Shown piece by piece: positions 38,041-45,131 of a DNA stretch of 45,131 nt. The DNA is from Clostridia bacterium (GTDB lineage: Bacteria > Bacillota > Clostridia > Oscillospirales > Acutalibacteraceae): assembly GCA_900767025.1 (NCBI GenBank), contig CAAFXS010000042.1:1-45131 (forward strand), given 5' to 3'. The notes under the pieces were generated by a model. That model did no database searches and had not been told where the DNA came from. It worked only from the letters and a program-made list of their open reading frames with translations. Position 1 is the first letter of the stretch. Each line of letters opens with the position of its first letter. The translations under genes and the position numbers were made by a program.

Positions 38041-39845
38041 GACATCACCTCCTGAACCTCGTTTTCGTTTTCCTCTGCAGAAGTTATGGGTTCTTCCTCC
38101 GTAATTCCGTGTTCCTCATTGTACTGCTTTCTTGTTACCTCTTCACGGCGTCTCAGTACCTCCATAACCTTGTTCTGCTTGTCATCATCGTAATCCCAAA
38201 AGATAAATGGGATAGTCATAAGAATATATCCTACAATATCAAAAATAAGAGGTATTACAATAATTTTTATTCTTGATTCATCAATGAACAGAACATCCCA
38301 GTTGCTGTTGAAACCAAATCTAAGCAAAAGAATGGGAATAATAAGACCTACTAATGATGTGATTGGACCTGTGAACCAGCCGAATACACCTGAAAAGCTT
38401 TCAAGTCTTTCGCCGGACAAATACATCTGATAGTCATTAACACGAACATCCATATCGTGACCGGATGATGTAGGAACAGTTTTACACATTTCCATTAAGA
38501 ATAAGACAACAACGCTTAGAGTACCGCACAGCATAAGATTTTCGCCAAAGAATAAATAACAGCAAACAATAACACTGTAGCCAACTGCCCTTGAGAGCTG
38601 ATAGAATATCATAATCTGCTTGTATGAAAATCTTTTAAGGAAATACGGTGTAAAGAAATCGGGAGGAGTACCTGCAAATGAAACAAGCGCAACAATAAGG
38701 CTGTATGCAAGACCGCTTAAACGGAAGGTGTAAAGATATAAAACTGTTGTGAAAGCAAGCATACCGTTGCCAAGGGAGTCCAAAAGACCCACTACGGTTT
38801 GAATCCACTTATACTTGTTTCTCATAACGCCGAACATACCGTCCCAGAAGCTAATATTAACCTTCTTTTCAAGGGGCGGTTGCGGGATGCGCTCCTTAAC
38901 CCTGCCAGCAAAAATTATTGTCAGCACAGCTGAAACGGTAAATGTAATGGGAATAATATATTTGAATACGGCAATGTCAGCCCATTCATCCTTGCACATA
39001 CCGATAAATACAGGTAAAAGAATTGCAAGTATTGACTGTGCAAAATGGGATAATTTTATTGGAAATGTTCTTACAAAAATTCTTTCACGAACATTGGGAC
39101 TGCAGTTTTGTGCACAGGTTTCAAGGTTGTTGTTGAAGCCAAACAGATTGTAAATTGAAAACAGGAGATTTGCAACCCAAACTCTTGTTGTTACATCTGT
39201 AATGGTATTATAGAACGGAAGCCAGCCGATAAGGAACACCATAATGATTTTAGGTAGGAAATCGCAGTAAAGTGAATACTTATATCTGCCGAATTTAGGT
39301 ACAAGCTTTTTACGCCAGAAGATATTTCTTGCACCTGCCCAGCCGTTCCACAAAATGTGTGTGCCCAGAATTTTGATTGCCGAAGCGGAATTAATGCCCT
39401 CAAGACCGTTAAGATATGCAACAAGACGGTTTGACGGGTCAAGCATAAATGAAAAGTCGCCCACAATCATATATATTCCCAGCACCGCAAGGAAAAGATA
39501 GAGAATATTAAATTTTCTCTCCGTCTTTTTGGGAAGGAAACCAAGGTTGTCGTTGATAACCCAGCCTATCAATGTCCATATGTAATTAAGCGGCATATTG
39601 ATAAGCGCTATTATCGAGAATGTAAGATACGGAAGCTTGTAGTGATACATCATCAGATAACAGCTTGCCGCAAAGGTCAGGTATTCAAGTGTTTTTTGAC
39701 CCACATAGTTACTGCCTACACCCAAAAGGATATCAACATATTCCTTGTAGGGAACATATTTCCCGGGCGCAGGGGTTTTCCAATGGGTTTTGATGTCTTT
39801 GCCCAGCTCTTTAACGGCTGTGCCTAACTTTTTCTTTTCTGCCAT
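38037..39845 (-). CDS. MFS/GPH-like membrane carrier
   Basis: 602 residues with about 12 membrane helices, long cytoplasmic ends (N-terminal 45 residues basic; C-terminal tail of about 60 residues, acidic, ending EEEPITSAEENENEVQEVMS) and a central loop (GRVKERIPQPPLEKKVNISFWDGMFGVMRNKYKW). The layout and length suggest the major facilitator superfamily, possibly the glycoside-pentoside-hexuronide branch, though I see no definite GPH signature. The substrate is unknown. It is the only sugar-type carrier in the window, 3 kb from the glycan island. It forms an operon with the LRR protein. Confidence 0.72.
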   Translation of the reverse strand: MAEKKKLGTAVKELGKDIKTHWKTPAPGKYVPYKEYVDILLGVGSNYVGQKTLEYLTFAASCYLMMYHYKLPYLTFSIIALINMPLNYIWTLIGWVINDNLGFLPKKTERKFNILYLFLAVLGIYMIVGDFSFMLDPSNRLVAYLNGLEGINSASAIKILGTHILWNGWAGARNIFWRKKLVPKFGRYKYSLYCDFLPKIIMVFLIGWLPFYNTITDVTTRVWVANLLFSIYNLFGFNNNLETCAQNCSPNVRERIFVRTFPIKLSHFAQSILAILLPVFIGMCKDEWADIAVFKYIIPITFTVSAVLTIIFAGRVKERIPQPPLEKKVNISFWDGMFGVMRNKYKWIQTVVGLLDSLGNGMLAFTTVLYLYTFRLSGLAYSLIVALVSFAGTPPDFFTPYFLKRFSYKQIMIFYQLSRAVGYSVIVCCYLFFGENLMLCGTLSVVVLFLMEMCKTVPTSSGHDMDVRVNDYQMYLSGERLESFSGVFGWFTGPITSLVGLIIPILLLRFGFNSNWDVLFIDESRIKIIVIPLIFDIVGYILMTIPFIFWDYDDDKQNKVMEVLRRREEVTRKQYNEEHGITEEEPITSAEENENEVQEVMS

Positions 39846-39881
39846 AAGATACCCCTCTTATAATTTAATTATTACTTTTCG

Positions 39882-39890
39882 ATTATAGCA
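39882..39890 (-). promoter_or_regulatory. Extended -10 promoter of the MFS-LRR operon
   Basis: On the minus strand TGC-TATAAT lies about 36 bases before ATG 39845. No good -35 is found, which fits an extended -10 promoter. Confidence 0.5.
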
Positions 39891-40007
39891 TACTCATTGT
39901 TAAAAATCACTAAAAAATTAAAAAAAATACTAAAAAAATTATTACAAATGTTAACGCATATTAAGACCGTGTAAATAAAGCAGAAAGTTTTTTATAAACA
40001 TTTAGCA

Positions 40008-40049
40008 AAAACAAAAAATACCCGAATGGCTGTTAAAACCATTCGGGTT
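40008..40049 (-). terminator. Terminator of the E2-type acyltransferase gene
   Basis: On the minus strand ACCCGAATGG-TTTTAACAG-CCATTCGGGT, a perfect 10-bp stem, is followed by ATTTTTTG. It lies 16 bases past the stop codon. The 100 bases between it and the MFS promoter are very AT-rich and hold no gene. Confidence 0.9.
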
Positions 40050-40064
40050 AAATAATGTGTTTAA

Positions 40065-40985
40065 TTATTTCCAGCTTTGAATTATTGACGGGTCTGCAAA
40101 AATTTCGTCAAGCCTTCTCATAAAGGGGACAACATCGCCGTAATCAAGAGCTCTATGGTCAATGGCAATGGTCAAAGGCATAACAAGTCTTGGTTCAATC
40201 TTGTCATTGCCGTTTTCGTCTGTTACAACAACAGGCCTTTTTTGAGCGGCGTTGATAGCGATTGCAGTTGTCTGCGGCGGAATAATTTCAAGGAGCATAC
40301 ATTCACCCTTTTGCTCTCTGTAAATTGAGCCAAGGTTTGAAATTGTGGTTGTGCCCTGTTCAATATCGTGCTTTGTAAGACGCTCTGTGGCAGGGATAGA
40401 ATAATATTCCTTCTTTGCTTTACCGCTGAGTGTCTTAACCTTGTGCTTGCCTGTTTTTGAGCCGTAGAGCCTGCGGATTGCCTGAAGCACCTCGCCCCGC
40501 TTTAAGCCTGTTAAGGTGTTGTCGAGGGAAACCTCATACATAACCTCGTTCATATCAGAGTTCTTTGCTCTCCTGATTGAATCGTTAATAGCCTCGGTCA
40601 TTTCCGTAAGGGTTTTATTTTCCATATTGTGCATATTAATAGTCATCATTTCGCCTGATGGGAGAACCATAGGCATTGAAATATCAATATGGTCAAAATA
40701 TTTTAAACAGCCTCTAACCAGCTTTCTGTTGAAGATAAGGTGTGTATTCATCTTGGGAGCCGCCTTAAACGCCTCGCAAAGAATTTTAAGCATTACTGTG
40801 TTAATTGTAATTTTCTTTGACTTGTCGGTACAGCCTACATTGAGCTTTTTACATTCCTCAAAAAGCTCTGTTACATCAGCAAAATAGGACATTGTTGCGT
40901 GAGGAATCTCTTCCCAGCTTTCAGAGGTCATATTTGAAACTATCTTACGGGCAATGCCGAAATTTTCTTCTTTAACTAATGCCAT
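40065..40985 (-). CDS. Stand-alone 2-oxoacid dehydrogenase E2-type acyltransferase
   Basis: 306 residues with the E2/chloramphenicol-acetyltransferase fold. The C-terminal catalytic motif is LTIAIDHRALDYGDVVPF (HRxxDxG/D variant: His and Asp present, usual Gly replaced). GTTTISNLGSI is the conserved CoA-site strand. There is no lipoyl domain and no peripheral subunit-binding domain, and E1/E3 genes are absent nearby. It may therefore transfer acyl groups between CoA and a small molecule or protein rather than work in a dehydrogenase complex (inference). It has its own promoter overlapping the end of the CoA-transferase gene. AAGGAG lies before ATG 40985. Confidence 0.8.
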   Translation of the reverse strand: MALVKEENFGIARKIVSNMTSESWEEIPHATMSYFADVTELFEECKKLNVGCTDKSKKITINTVMLKILCEAFKAAPKMNTHLIFNRKLVRGCLKYFDHIDISMPMVLPSGEMMTINMHNMENKTLTEMTEAINDSIRRAKNSDMNEVMYEVSLDNTLTGLKRGEVLQAIRRLYGSKTGKHKVKTLSGKAKKEYYSIPATERLTKHDIEQGTTTISNLGSIYREQKGECMLLEIIPPQTTAIAINAAQKRPVVVTDENGNDKIEPRLVMPLTIAIDHRALDYGDVVPFMRRLDEIFADPSIIQSWK

Positions 40986-41014
40986 ATCTTTCTCCTTATG
41001 ATTTTTTTAGTATA

Positions 41015-41043
41015 ATTTTATCATAAATCAACTAAATAGTCAA
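41015..41043 (-). promoter_or_regulatory. Promoter of the E2-type acyltransferase gene, TTGACT-N17-TAAAAT
   Basis: On the minus strand TTGACT (41043-41038) overlaps the stop codon of the CoA-transferase gene and is 17 bases from TAAAAT (41020-41015). Confidence 0.75.
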
Positions 41044-42443
41044 TTATTGCTGATTAATTCTTTGAATTCCTTAACTATATGCTCCTTCATACTGTCGAAA
41101 TGCTCACGCATTTCTTCCATAAGGTCCTTCATTTCCTCCTTGGTGAAGGGCATTTCATTAAATCTTCTTTTGTATTCCAAAATAAGATGCGGTCTGAACT
41201 TTGGATGGGTAATAAGAATAAGTGCCCTTGCTCTTTCCTTTAAGGTTTTGCCTTTAAGCTGGGCAACGCCGTATTCCGTTACAACATAGTTAACATCATT
41301 TCTGGGCGTTGTAATTGCACTGCCCTCGGTGATAAGCGGGACAATCCTTGAAATCATACCGTTTTTAGCAGTGGACGGCATTGCTATAATTGACTTTCCT
41401 CCGCGGCTCATTGTTGCACCTCTGACAAAATCCACCTGACCGCCAACGGCTGAAAACTGATTTAAGCCAACAGTGTCGGACACAACCTGACCAAGTAAGT
41501 CAACCTGTAAGCAGGAGTTGATGGAAACAACATTGTCATTCTGAGAAATAACACAGGGATTGTTAACATAATCAATAGGATGCATTTCCACAGAGGGATT
41601 ATTGTTAATGTAATTGTTAAGTATCTCCGAGCCGAAGGCGGCGCCTAAAACGGTTTTGCCGTTATGTATCTGCTTTTTCCTGTTATTGATAACGCCTGCC
41701 TCTAAAAGCTCAACAACGCCGTCGCCCACAAGCTCACTGTGAAGCCCCAAATCCTTTTTGTTCCAAAGCTGTGCGCATACTGCATTTGGAATACCGCCGA
41801 TACCAAGCTGTAAGCAGTCGCCGTCGTTTATAAGCGACGCACAGTGCTCACCGATTTTGCGTTCGGTTTCGGTGATTTCAACGCTTTTAACCTCCGGCAG
41901 AGGAGCGTCCATTTCAACAAAATATGTAAAATCTCTAACATGCTTGATGCTGTTACCGAAGGTTCTGGGCATATACTTGTTAACCTGTGCAATAACTACA
42001 TCGCAGTATTCGGTTGTTTCTCTTGTGTAGTCAACGGTAGTGCCAAAGGAAACATAGCCGTGCTCATCCGGCGGTGACACCATAACAATAGCAACTCTTG
42101 GGCAGATATAATTTTTGATAACATCGGGTATCTCGTAAAAGTGCGAGGTAGTGAATTCGCACCGACCGTCTGAAATTTCCTTTCTGTTGCTGGGTGAGGC
42201 GAAAAGACAGTTTAATTTAAAATGACCTTTCATCTCGGGTCTTACCCAGGGTGAATCACCAAGGGTAAGCATATTTATTATCTCAACATTGTGGAAATCT
42301 TCATAATTTTTAATCATAGCGTCAATGATGCCCGTTGGCTCACCGCAGGCGAAGCCCGTTACAACCTTGTCACCGTCATTGATAGCCTGTATTGCCTCTT
42401 CGGCAGTAACCCTTTTACTTTCGTAAATCTCTTTCCAGTACAT
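41040..42443 (-). CDS. Acetyl-CoA hydrolase/transferase family CoA-transferase
   Basis: 467 residues, two-domain CoA-transferase of the Cat1/4-hydroxybutyrate/butyryl-CoA:acetate type. Visible motifs are GDKVVTGFACGEPTGI, LQLGIGGIPNAVCAQL, the catalytic-Glu region LGLHSELVGDGVVELLEAG and FSAVGGQVDFVRGA with the C-terminal VVTEYGVAQLKGKTLKERARALI. It moves CoA between acetate and another short acid (butyrate, propionate, succinate or 4-hydroxybutyrate); which one cannot be read reliably. This is a typical last step of fermentation in gut Clostridia. Strong promoter at 42492-42521. GGGGG lies before ATG 42443. Confidence 0.88.
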   Translation of the reverse strand: MYWKEIYESKRVTAEEAIQAINDGDKVVTGFACGEPTGIIDAMIKNYEDFHNVEIINMLTLGDSPWVRPEMKGHFKLNCLFASPSNRKEISDGRCEFTTSHFYEIPDVIKNYICPRVAIVMVSPPDEHGYVSFGTTVDYTRETTEYCDVVIAQVNKYMPRTFGNSIKHVRDFTYFVEMDAPLPEVKSVEITETERKIGEHCASLINDGDCLQLGIGGIPNAVCAQLWNKKDLGLHSELVGDGVVELLEAGVINNRKKQIHNGKTVLGAAFGSEILNNYINNNPSVEMHPIDYVNNPCVISQNDNVVSINSCLQVDLLGQVVSDTVGLNQFSAVGGQVDFVRGATMSRGGKSIIAMPSTAKNGMISRIVPLITEGSAITTPRNDVNYVVTEYGVAQLKGKTLKERARALILITHPKFRPHLILEYKRRFNEMPFTKEEMKDLMEEMREHFDSMKEHIVKEFKELISNN

Positions 42444-42450
42444 AAAATAT

Positions 42451-42547
42451 CCCCCGCAAATACAGTAGATGAAACATCAAGTGCTAACACAATAATACAT
42501 TAAAAATAACACTAATGTCAATAATATGTCTGTATTTTATTCGGGGG
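42451..42547. promoter_or_regulatory. Long inverted repeat around the CoA-transferase promoter
   Basis: CCCCCGCAAATACAG (42451-42465) and CTGTATTTTATTCGGGGG (42530-42547) are inverted copies with a small gap. They lie on both sides of the promoter (42492-42521). They could pair in DNA looping or be two half-sites for a regulator. The left arm overlaps the ribosome-binding site. Confidence 0.4.
42492..42521 (-). promoter_or_regulatory. Promoter of the CoA-transferase gene, TTGACA-N18-TATTAT
   Basis: On the minus strand a perfect TTGACA (42521-42516) is 18 bases from TATTAT (42497-42492). The start codon lies about 50 bases downstream. Confidence 0.78.
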
Positions 42548-42738
42548 ATTATTTTGTTGTTAATCTAAAAAATCAACGCTCATTTATCTTGTATCTTTCA
42601 GGGTTAAGTGCTCCAAATCCCTTTTCAAAGTTATTCTAATCCTGAATTGTAATCAATGGTTTTTGTTTTACTGTAATGTGTTACAAACAGATAACCGTAT
42701 GGATAAGTGGTCTTATAAAAGCTCTGTGAGTTTGAATT
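42548..42738. other. Intergenic stretch without a recognisable gene
   Basis: No gene is seen. On the minus strand a short open stretch reads SFYKTTYPYGYLFVTHYSKT before a stop, which may be a relic or chance. No terminator with a U-tract for the M56 gene is obvious. Confidence 0.35.
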
Positions 42739-44499
42739 TTAACTATATAATTTAAAGGCTTGCTTTGCCCATGCGTCAAAGTATTCCTGACCCGTTGAGG
42801 CGGAAATGTCAATAGCCTCATCACCTATAATATCATTCATAACAATTTTCATAAGGTGACCCTTTAATCCGTCTTGACCGCCCTTGTTAAATTCCTCAAA
42901 AATGTACTGAATAGTATAGTTTGCGCCGTAAATAAGCTGTGAGTATTCAGCACTTTCCCTGTCAATGTAGTCATATGGATTTGATGACATATTAGTGCTT
43001 ACATCATCGGGGTGCTCCATTTTGTAGAACAGATTGTCAATATATTCTCTCTGCTCATCATTCAGCATCAAAAGATTGTTTAAATACTGAGAGTCCTTTA
43101 ATTTTTCATTTTCATTATCAACATATGTCAGCTTAAAGCCTCTTACATTACCGGCCAACAGCATATACGGCTCTCCGTCGAAAAGGCAGACTGTATATTC
43201 CGGTACGGTTGCGTTGCCGGAGCTGTAAAATTGAATTAATTCAACATTTTCAAATAAAGGAAAAACCGTGCCGTAATCGGTTTCCAAATAGTTGTCCTTT
43301 AAATATTTCTCAAACTCTCTTTTTGTATAATAAATGTGCGAACTCCCGCGGCTTTTATATACCGACGGCAGTCCGTCATAAGAGGAATCGTAGATAAGAA
43401 TATCACTGTCGGAAATGTAGGCATAACCGGTGCCGTCAATAATACTGCTTAAATAGCCTGCCGATACAAGCTCCTTGCCTATGGAATAAGCCTTGTATTC
43501 ACTTTCCGAAGCAACTGTATTTACGGTTTCATTCTCGGTTTTATCGGTTGGATTTGCAACGCAGATTAAGGCAACCGCAATACAGATTACCATTGCTAAA
43601 ACGGATACGAATACCCCGGGCTTTTTGAATTTCAGTATATTTTTTATCCTGCTTTTTACCGAGCCTTCACCAAAGCAAAGGGGACTGGGTGATGGGAATT
43701 TTTTGTTAGCTGCAAAGGATAAAAGTGCCGTTGAATAAATCCTTTTAATTCCGTTTATTTGGGAAATAACCTTTTCATCACAGCTCATTTCCATATCCCT
43801 GTTCATAAGGTAAAATGCAACCCAGCAGAACGGGTTGAACCAATAAACCGCAAGAATGAAAAATGAAAGAACTTTGATAATGTTATCCCCACGCCTTAAA
43901 TGATACCTTTCGTGAGCAATAACATATTCCAAATAGCTTTCATCAACACCGTAAGGAATATAGATTTTCGGCTTGATTATTCCGAGAATAAACGGTGTTG
44001 CAATCCTTTCGCTTTGAAAAATATTGCTATCATAGTTTGTAGCCGTTGATAATCTGAATTTAAGCCTTGCAAAGCTGACAATAGCATATATTATCAGTAC
44101 CGCTATGCCCATTAGCCACAAATACGGTGCGGCGTCAGTGAAAAAATCAACAGGGGAGGTTGTACCTGCGGTTGCAGTAATTCCGTTAGGTGCCGGGGCA
44201 ATCTCCGTTGCAATATCCTGATTGACAGGTGGATTAATTGCCGTAGGTGTGCCGATATAATTCATTGTACCATTGTTTGTTACGATTTCTCTTTGGCTTT
44301 GAATGGGATTGAAATTAAATATGCTGATTATTGACTTAAAGCTGAAAGGGCAACAAAGCCTAAAGCCAACCAATCCCCACAGGGCATATGAATATTTTTT
44401 AGGAGCCTTTTTCAGCAAAAGCCTAACTAAAATCACAACAAATATTACTACCGTGCCTGTTATACTCATATTGAGTATAGTTTCAAATAAGTCAGTCAT
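42739..44499 (-). CDS. BlaR1-like M56 family sensor metallopeptidase
   Basis: 586 residues. Membrane helices flank the zinc-protease domain with AHERYHLRRGDNIIK (HExxH-type HERYH), FNPFCWVAFYLMNRDMEMSCDEKVI (third ligand Glu in the ExSCDE region) and a further helix near residue 300 (VFVSVLAMVICIAVALICVA). An extracytoplasmic C-terminal domain of about 260 residues is not a penicillin-binding (transpeptidase) domain: no SxxK or KTG motif is seen. In BlaR1/MecR1 systems the protease is triggered by its sensor domain and inactivates the BlaI repressor. Here the signal is unknown and probably not a beta-lactam. It is three bases downstream of the blaI-like gene. Confidence 0.86.
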   Translation of the reverse strand: MTDLFETILNMSITGTVVIFVVILVRLLLKKAPKKYSYALWGLVGFRLCCPFSFKSIISIFNFNPIQSQREIVTNNGTMNYIGTPTAINPPVNQDIATEIAPAPNGITATAGTTSPVDFFTDAAPYLWLMGIAVLIIYAIVSFARLKFRLSTATNYDSNIFQSERIATPFILGIIKPKIYIPYGVDESYLEYVIAHERYHLRRGDNIIKVLSFFILAVYWFNPFCWVAFYLMNRDMEMSCDEKVISQINGIKRIYSTALLSFAANKKFPSPSPLCFGEGSVKSRIKNILKFKKPGVFVSVLAMVICIAVALICVANPTDKTENETVNTVASESEYKAYSIGKELVSAGYLSSIIDGTGYAYISDSDILIYDSSYDGLPSVYKSRGSSHIYYTKREFEKYLKDNYLETDYGTVFPLFENVELIQFYSSGNATVPEYTVCLFDGEPYMLLAGNVRGFKLTYVDNENEKLKDSQYLNNLLMLNDEQREYIDNLFYKMEHPDDVSTNMSSNPYDYIDRESAEYSQLIYGANYTIQYIFEEFNKGGQDGLKGHLMKIVMNDIIGDEAIDISASTGQEYFDAWAKQAFKLYS

Positions 44500-44502
44500 A
44501 GC

Positions 44503-44859
44503 CTACTCCTTATAATTATCAATAAGTTTTTTTAATTCCTGTGCCTCTTTTTCGCTGATTTTCTTTCCGTCAAAAAAGGCGGTTAAAAACTTCGGTAACG
44601 AGCCGCCAAAGGAGCTTTCAACAAAATGCTCGCTGGCATATGCCTGAACATTTTCCTTTGCTACCAAGGAGCTAATAACCGAGTTGTTATTTTCTGCAAA
44701 GCCTTTTTCACACAATTTTTTGAGCATAGTGTATGTTGTGGATTTTTTCCAGCCAAGCTTATTGCTGCAAAGCCTTACAAGCTCGCCGGAGGCAACAGGC
44801 TCGTTATCCCACACAATGCACATAAATCTGAAATCACTTTCACACAGCTTTAATTCCAT
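44503..44859 (-). CDS. BlaI/MecI/CopY family repressor
   Basis: 118 residues. The N-terminal winged helix LCESDFRFMCIVWDNEPVASGELVRLCSNKLGWKKSTTYTMLKKLCEKGF is the Penicillinase_R signature, with a dimerisation and cleavage C-terminus (LPKFLTAFFDGKKISEKEAQELKKLIDNY). It represses its own operon until cleaved in response to the M56 partner encoded just downstream. AAGGAG lies before ATG 44859. A dyad overlaps its promoter. Confidence 0.92.
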   Translation of the reverse strand: MELKLCESDFRFMCIVWDNEPVASGELVRLCSNKLGWKKSTTYTMLKKLCEKGFAENNNSVISSLVAKENVQAYASEHFVESSFGGSLPKFLTAFFDGKKISEKEAQELKKLIDNYKE

Positions 44860-44878
44860 ATTATCACTCCTTTTGAAT

Positions 44879-44896
44879 GGTCTATAACTATCAACC
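44879..44896. promoter_or_regulatory. Second, imperfect operator-like dyad of the blaI-type operon
   Basis: GGTCTAT-AACT-ATCAACC shares GTCTAT with the main operator but has an imperfect right half. It lies between the transcription start and the ribosome-binding site. Confidence 0.4.
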
Positions 44897-44903
44897 TATT
44901 TAC

Positions 44904-44932
44904 AGTCTATAACAATAGACCAAATTTGTCAA
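44904..44932 (-). promoter_or_regulatory. Promoter and operator of the BlaI/M56 operon
   Basis: On the minus strand TTGACA (44932-44927) is 17 bases from TAGACT (44909-44904). The perfect dyad GTCTAT-AACA-ATAGAC (44905-44920) covers the -10 and part of the spacer, as expected of an autorepressed blaI promoter. Confidence 0.72.
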
Positions 44933-45018
44933 TAGAAAAAGCAAAGAAAAATCCCTGCTTCAGACTGTCGATAAAGTGGTCTGAATCGTGCCTAAATATA
45001 ATTAATCAAACCTTATTG

Positions 45019-45070
45019 AGCCTCCCTTGTGTAAAGGGAGGTGGCAGCACATCGTGCTGACGGAGGGATT
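45019..45070. repeat. Interspersed hairpin repeat (CCTCCCTT...GGAGGGATT)
   Basis: Two hairpins in a row: CCTCCCTT-GTGTA-AAGGGAGG (45021-45041) and GCAGCAC-ATC-GTGCTG (45044-45060), then CGGAGGGATT. I recall this type of sequence as a dispersed non-coding repeat in many Clostridia; its copy number here cannot be seen from one window. Confidence 0.5.
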
Positions 45071-45072
45071 GT

Positions 45073-45107
45073 AAAAGCGTCTTGGACATCGAATCCAAGA
45101 CGCTTTT
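45073..45107. terminator. Strong hairpin, probably a bidirectional terminator
   Basis: AAAAGCGTCTTGGA-CATCGAA-TCCAAGACGCTTTT is a perfect 14-bp stem with A/T runs at both feet. It probably serves a convergent gene beyond the window edge. Confidence 0.7.
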
Positions 45108-45131
45108 AGGCACTTTTCGTTTTTTGCGATA

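Noticed and set aside
42600..42735. A short gene on the minus strand between the CoA-transferase and M56 genes
   Set aside because: Only about 30 codons are open, with no start, no ribosome-binding site and no recognisable family.

Overview
The window looks like chromosomal DNA of a low-to-moderate GC, anaerobic, probably gut-dwelling member of the Clostridia (Oscillospiraceae/Ruminococcaceae-like). This is inferred from strong GGAGG ribosome-binding sites, TTGACA-N17-TATAAT promoters, a Cat1-type CoA-transferase, secreted proteins sharing a Clostridia-style fibronectin-III tail, and a BlaI/M56 pair. I could not run searches, so family names rest on motifs, length and gene context.

Layout. 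0-7.8 kb: the end of an rRNA operon (5S), an LD-carboxypeptidase, then accessory genes with clear decay (a chitinase-like GH18 relic, two methyltransferase genes joined by a deletion, two GNAT acetyltransferases), a MATE exporter with a lysoplasmalogenase-like membrane protein, a tRNA-Met/tRNA-Trp unit, a small hypothetical gene and a cupin. 7.8-16 kb: an eight-gene minus-strand operon running TM2 protein, membrane-anchored protein, DUF6935-like protein, SPFH protein with four zinc ribbons, DUF4428-like protein, secreted FN3 protein, zinc-ribbon membrane protein and TPM-domain protein. Its core matches the Bacillus YdjI/YdjG/YdjH membrane-stress module, but no PspA is present. 16-20.3 kb: a membrane LuxR-type regulator whose 5' end abuts a 275-bp MITE-like element, a scar of two gene relics, and an OmpR-type two-component system. 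20.3-21.8 kb: a secreted calcineurin-like phosphoesterase carrying the same FN3 tail as the protein at 9.95 kb.

22.0-36.2 kb reads as a genomic island. An AraC regulator faces a nine-gene operon (OYE-type flavin oxidoreductase, SDR, fumarate-reductase-like flavoprotein, D-2-hydroxyacid dehydrogenase, sugar isomerase-like TIM barrel, heparinase II/III-like lyase, EEP hydrolase, GH35 and GH29 glycosidases). It most likely breaks down an imported fucosylated/galactosylated and possibly acidic or modified glycan, but there is no transporter in the operon. The island is bracketed by direct repeats of about 48 bp made of a tRNA-Leu 3' end plus its terminator. Its right edge holds an IS3 element fused to the C-terminal half of a large serine recombinase. 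An intact tRNA-Leu(TAG) lies just outside.

36.5-45.1 kb: a small Cys-rich ORF, an operon of an MFS-like carrier and a BspA-type leucine-rich-repeat membrane protein, a stand-alone E2-type acyltransferase, an acetate CoA-transferase family gene, and a BlaI repressor/M56 sensor-protease pair with an operator dyad over its promoter. The end of the window is a repeat plus a strong hairpin.

The best candidates for undescribed biology are the expanded SPFH/TPM/TM2/zinc-ribbon cluster, the reductive glycan operon in its tRNA-flanked island, and a repeat made of an antisense T-arm plus a hairpin found downstream of two different tRNAs.
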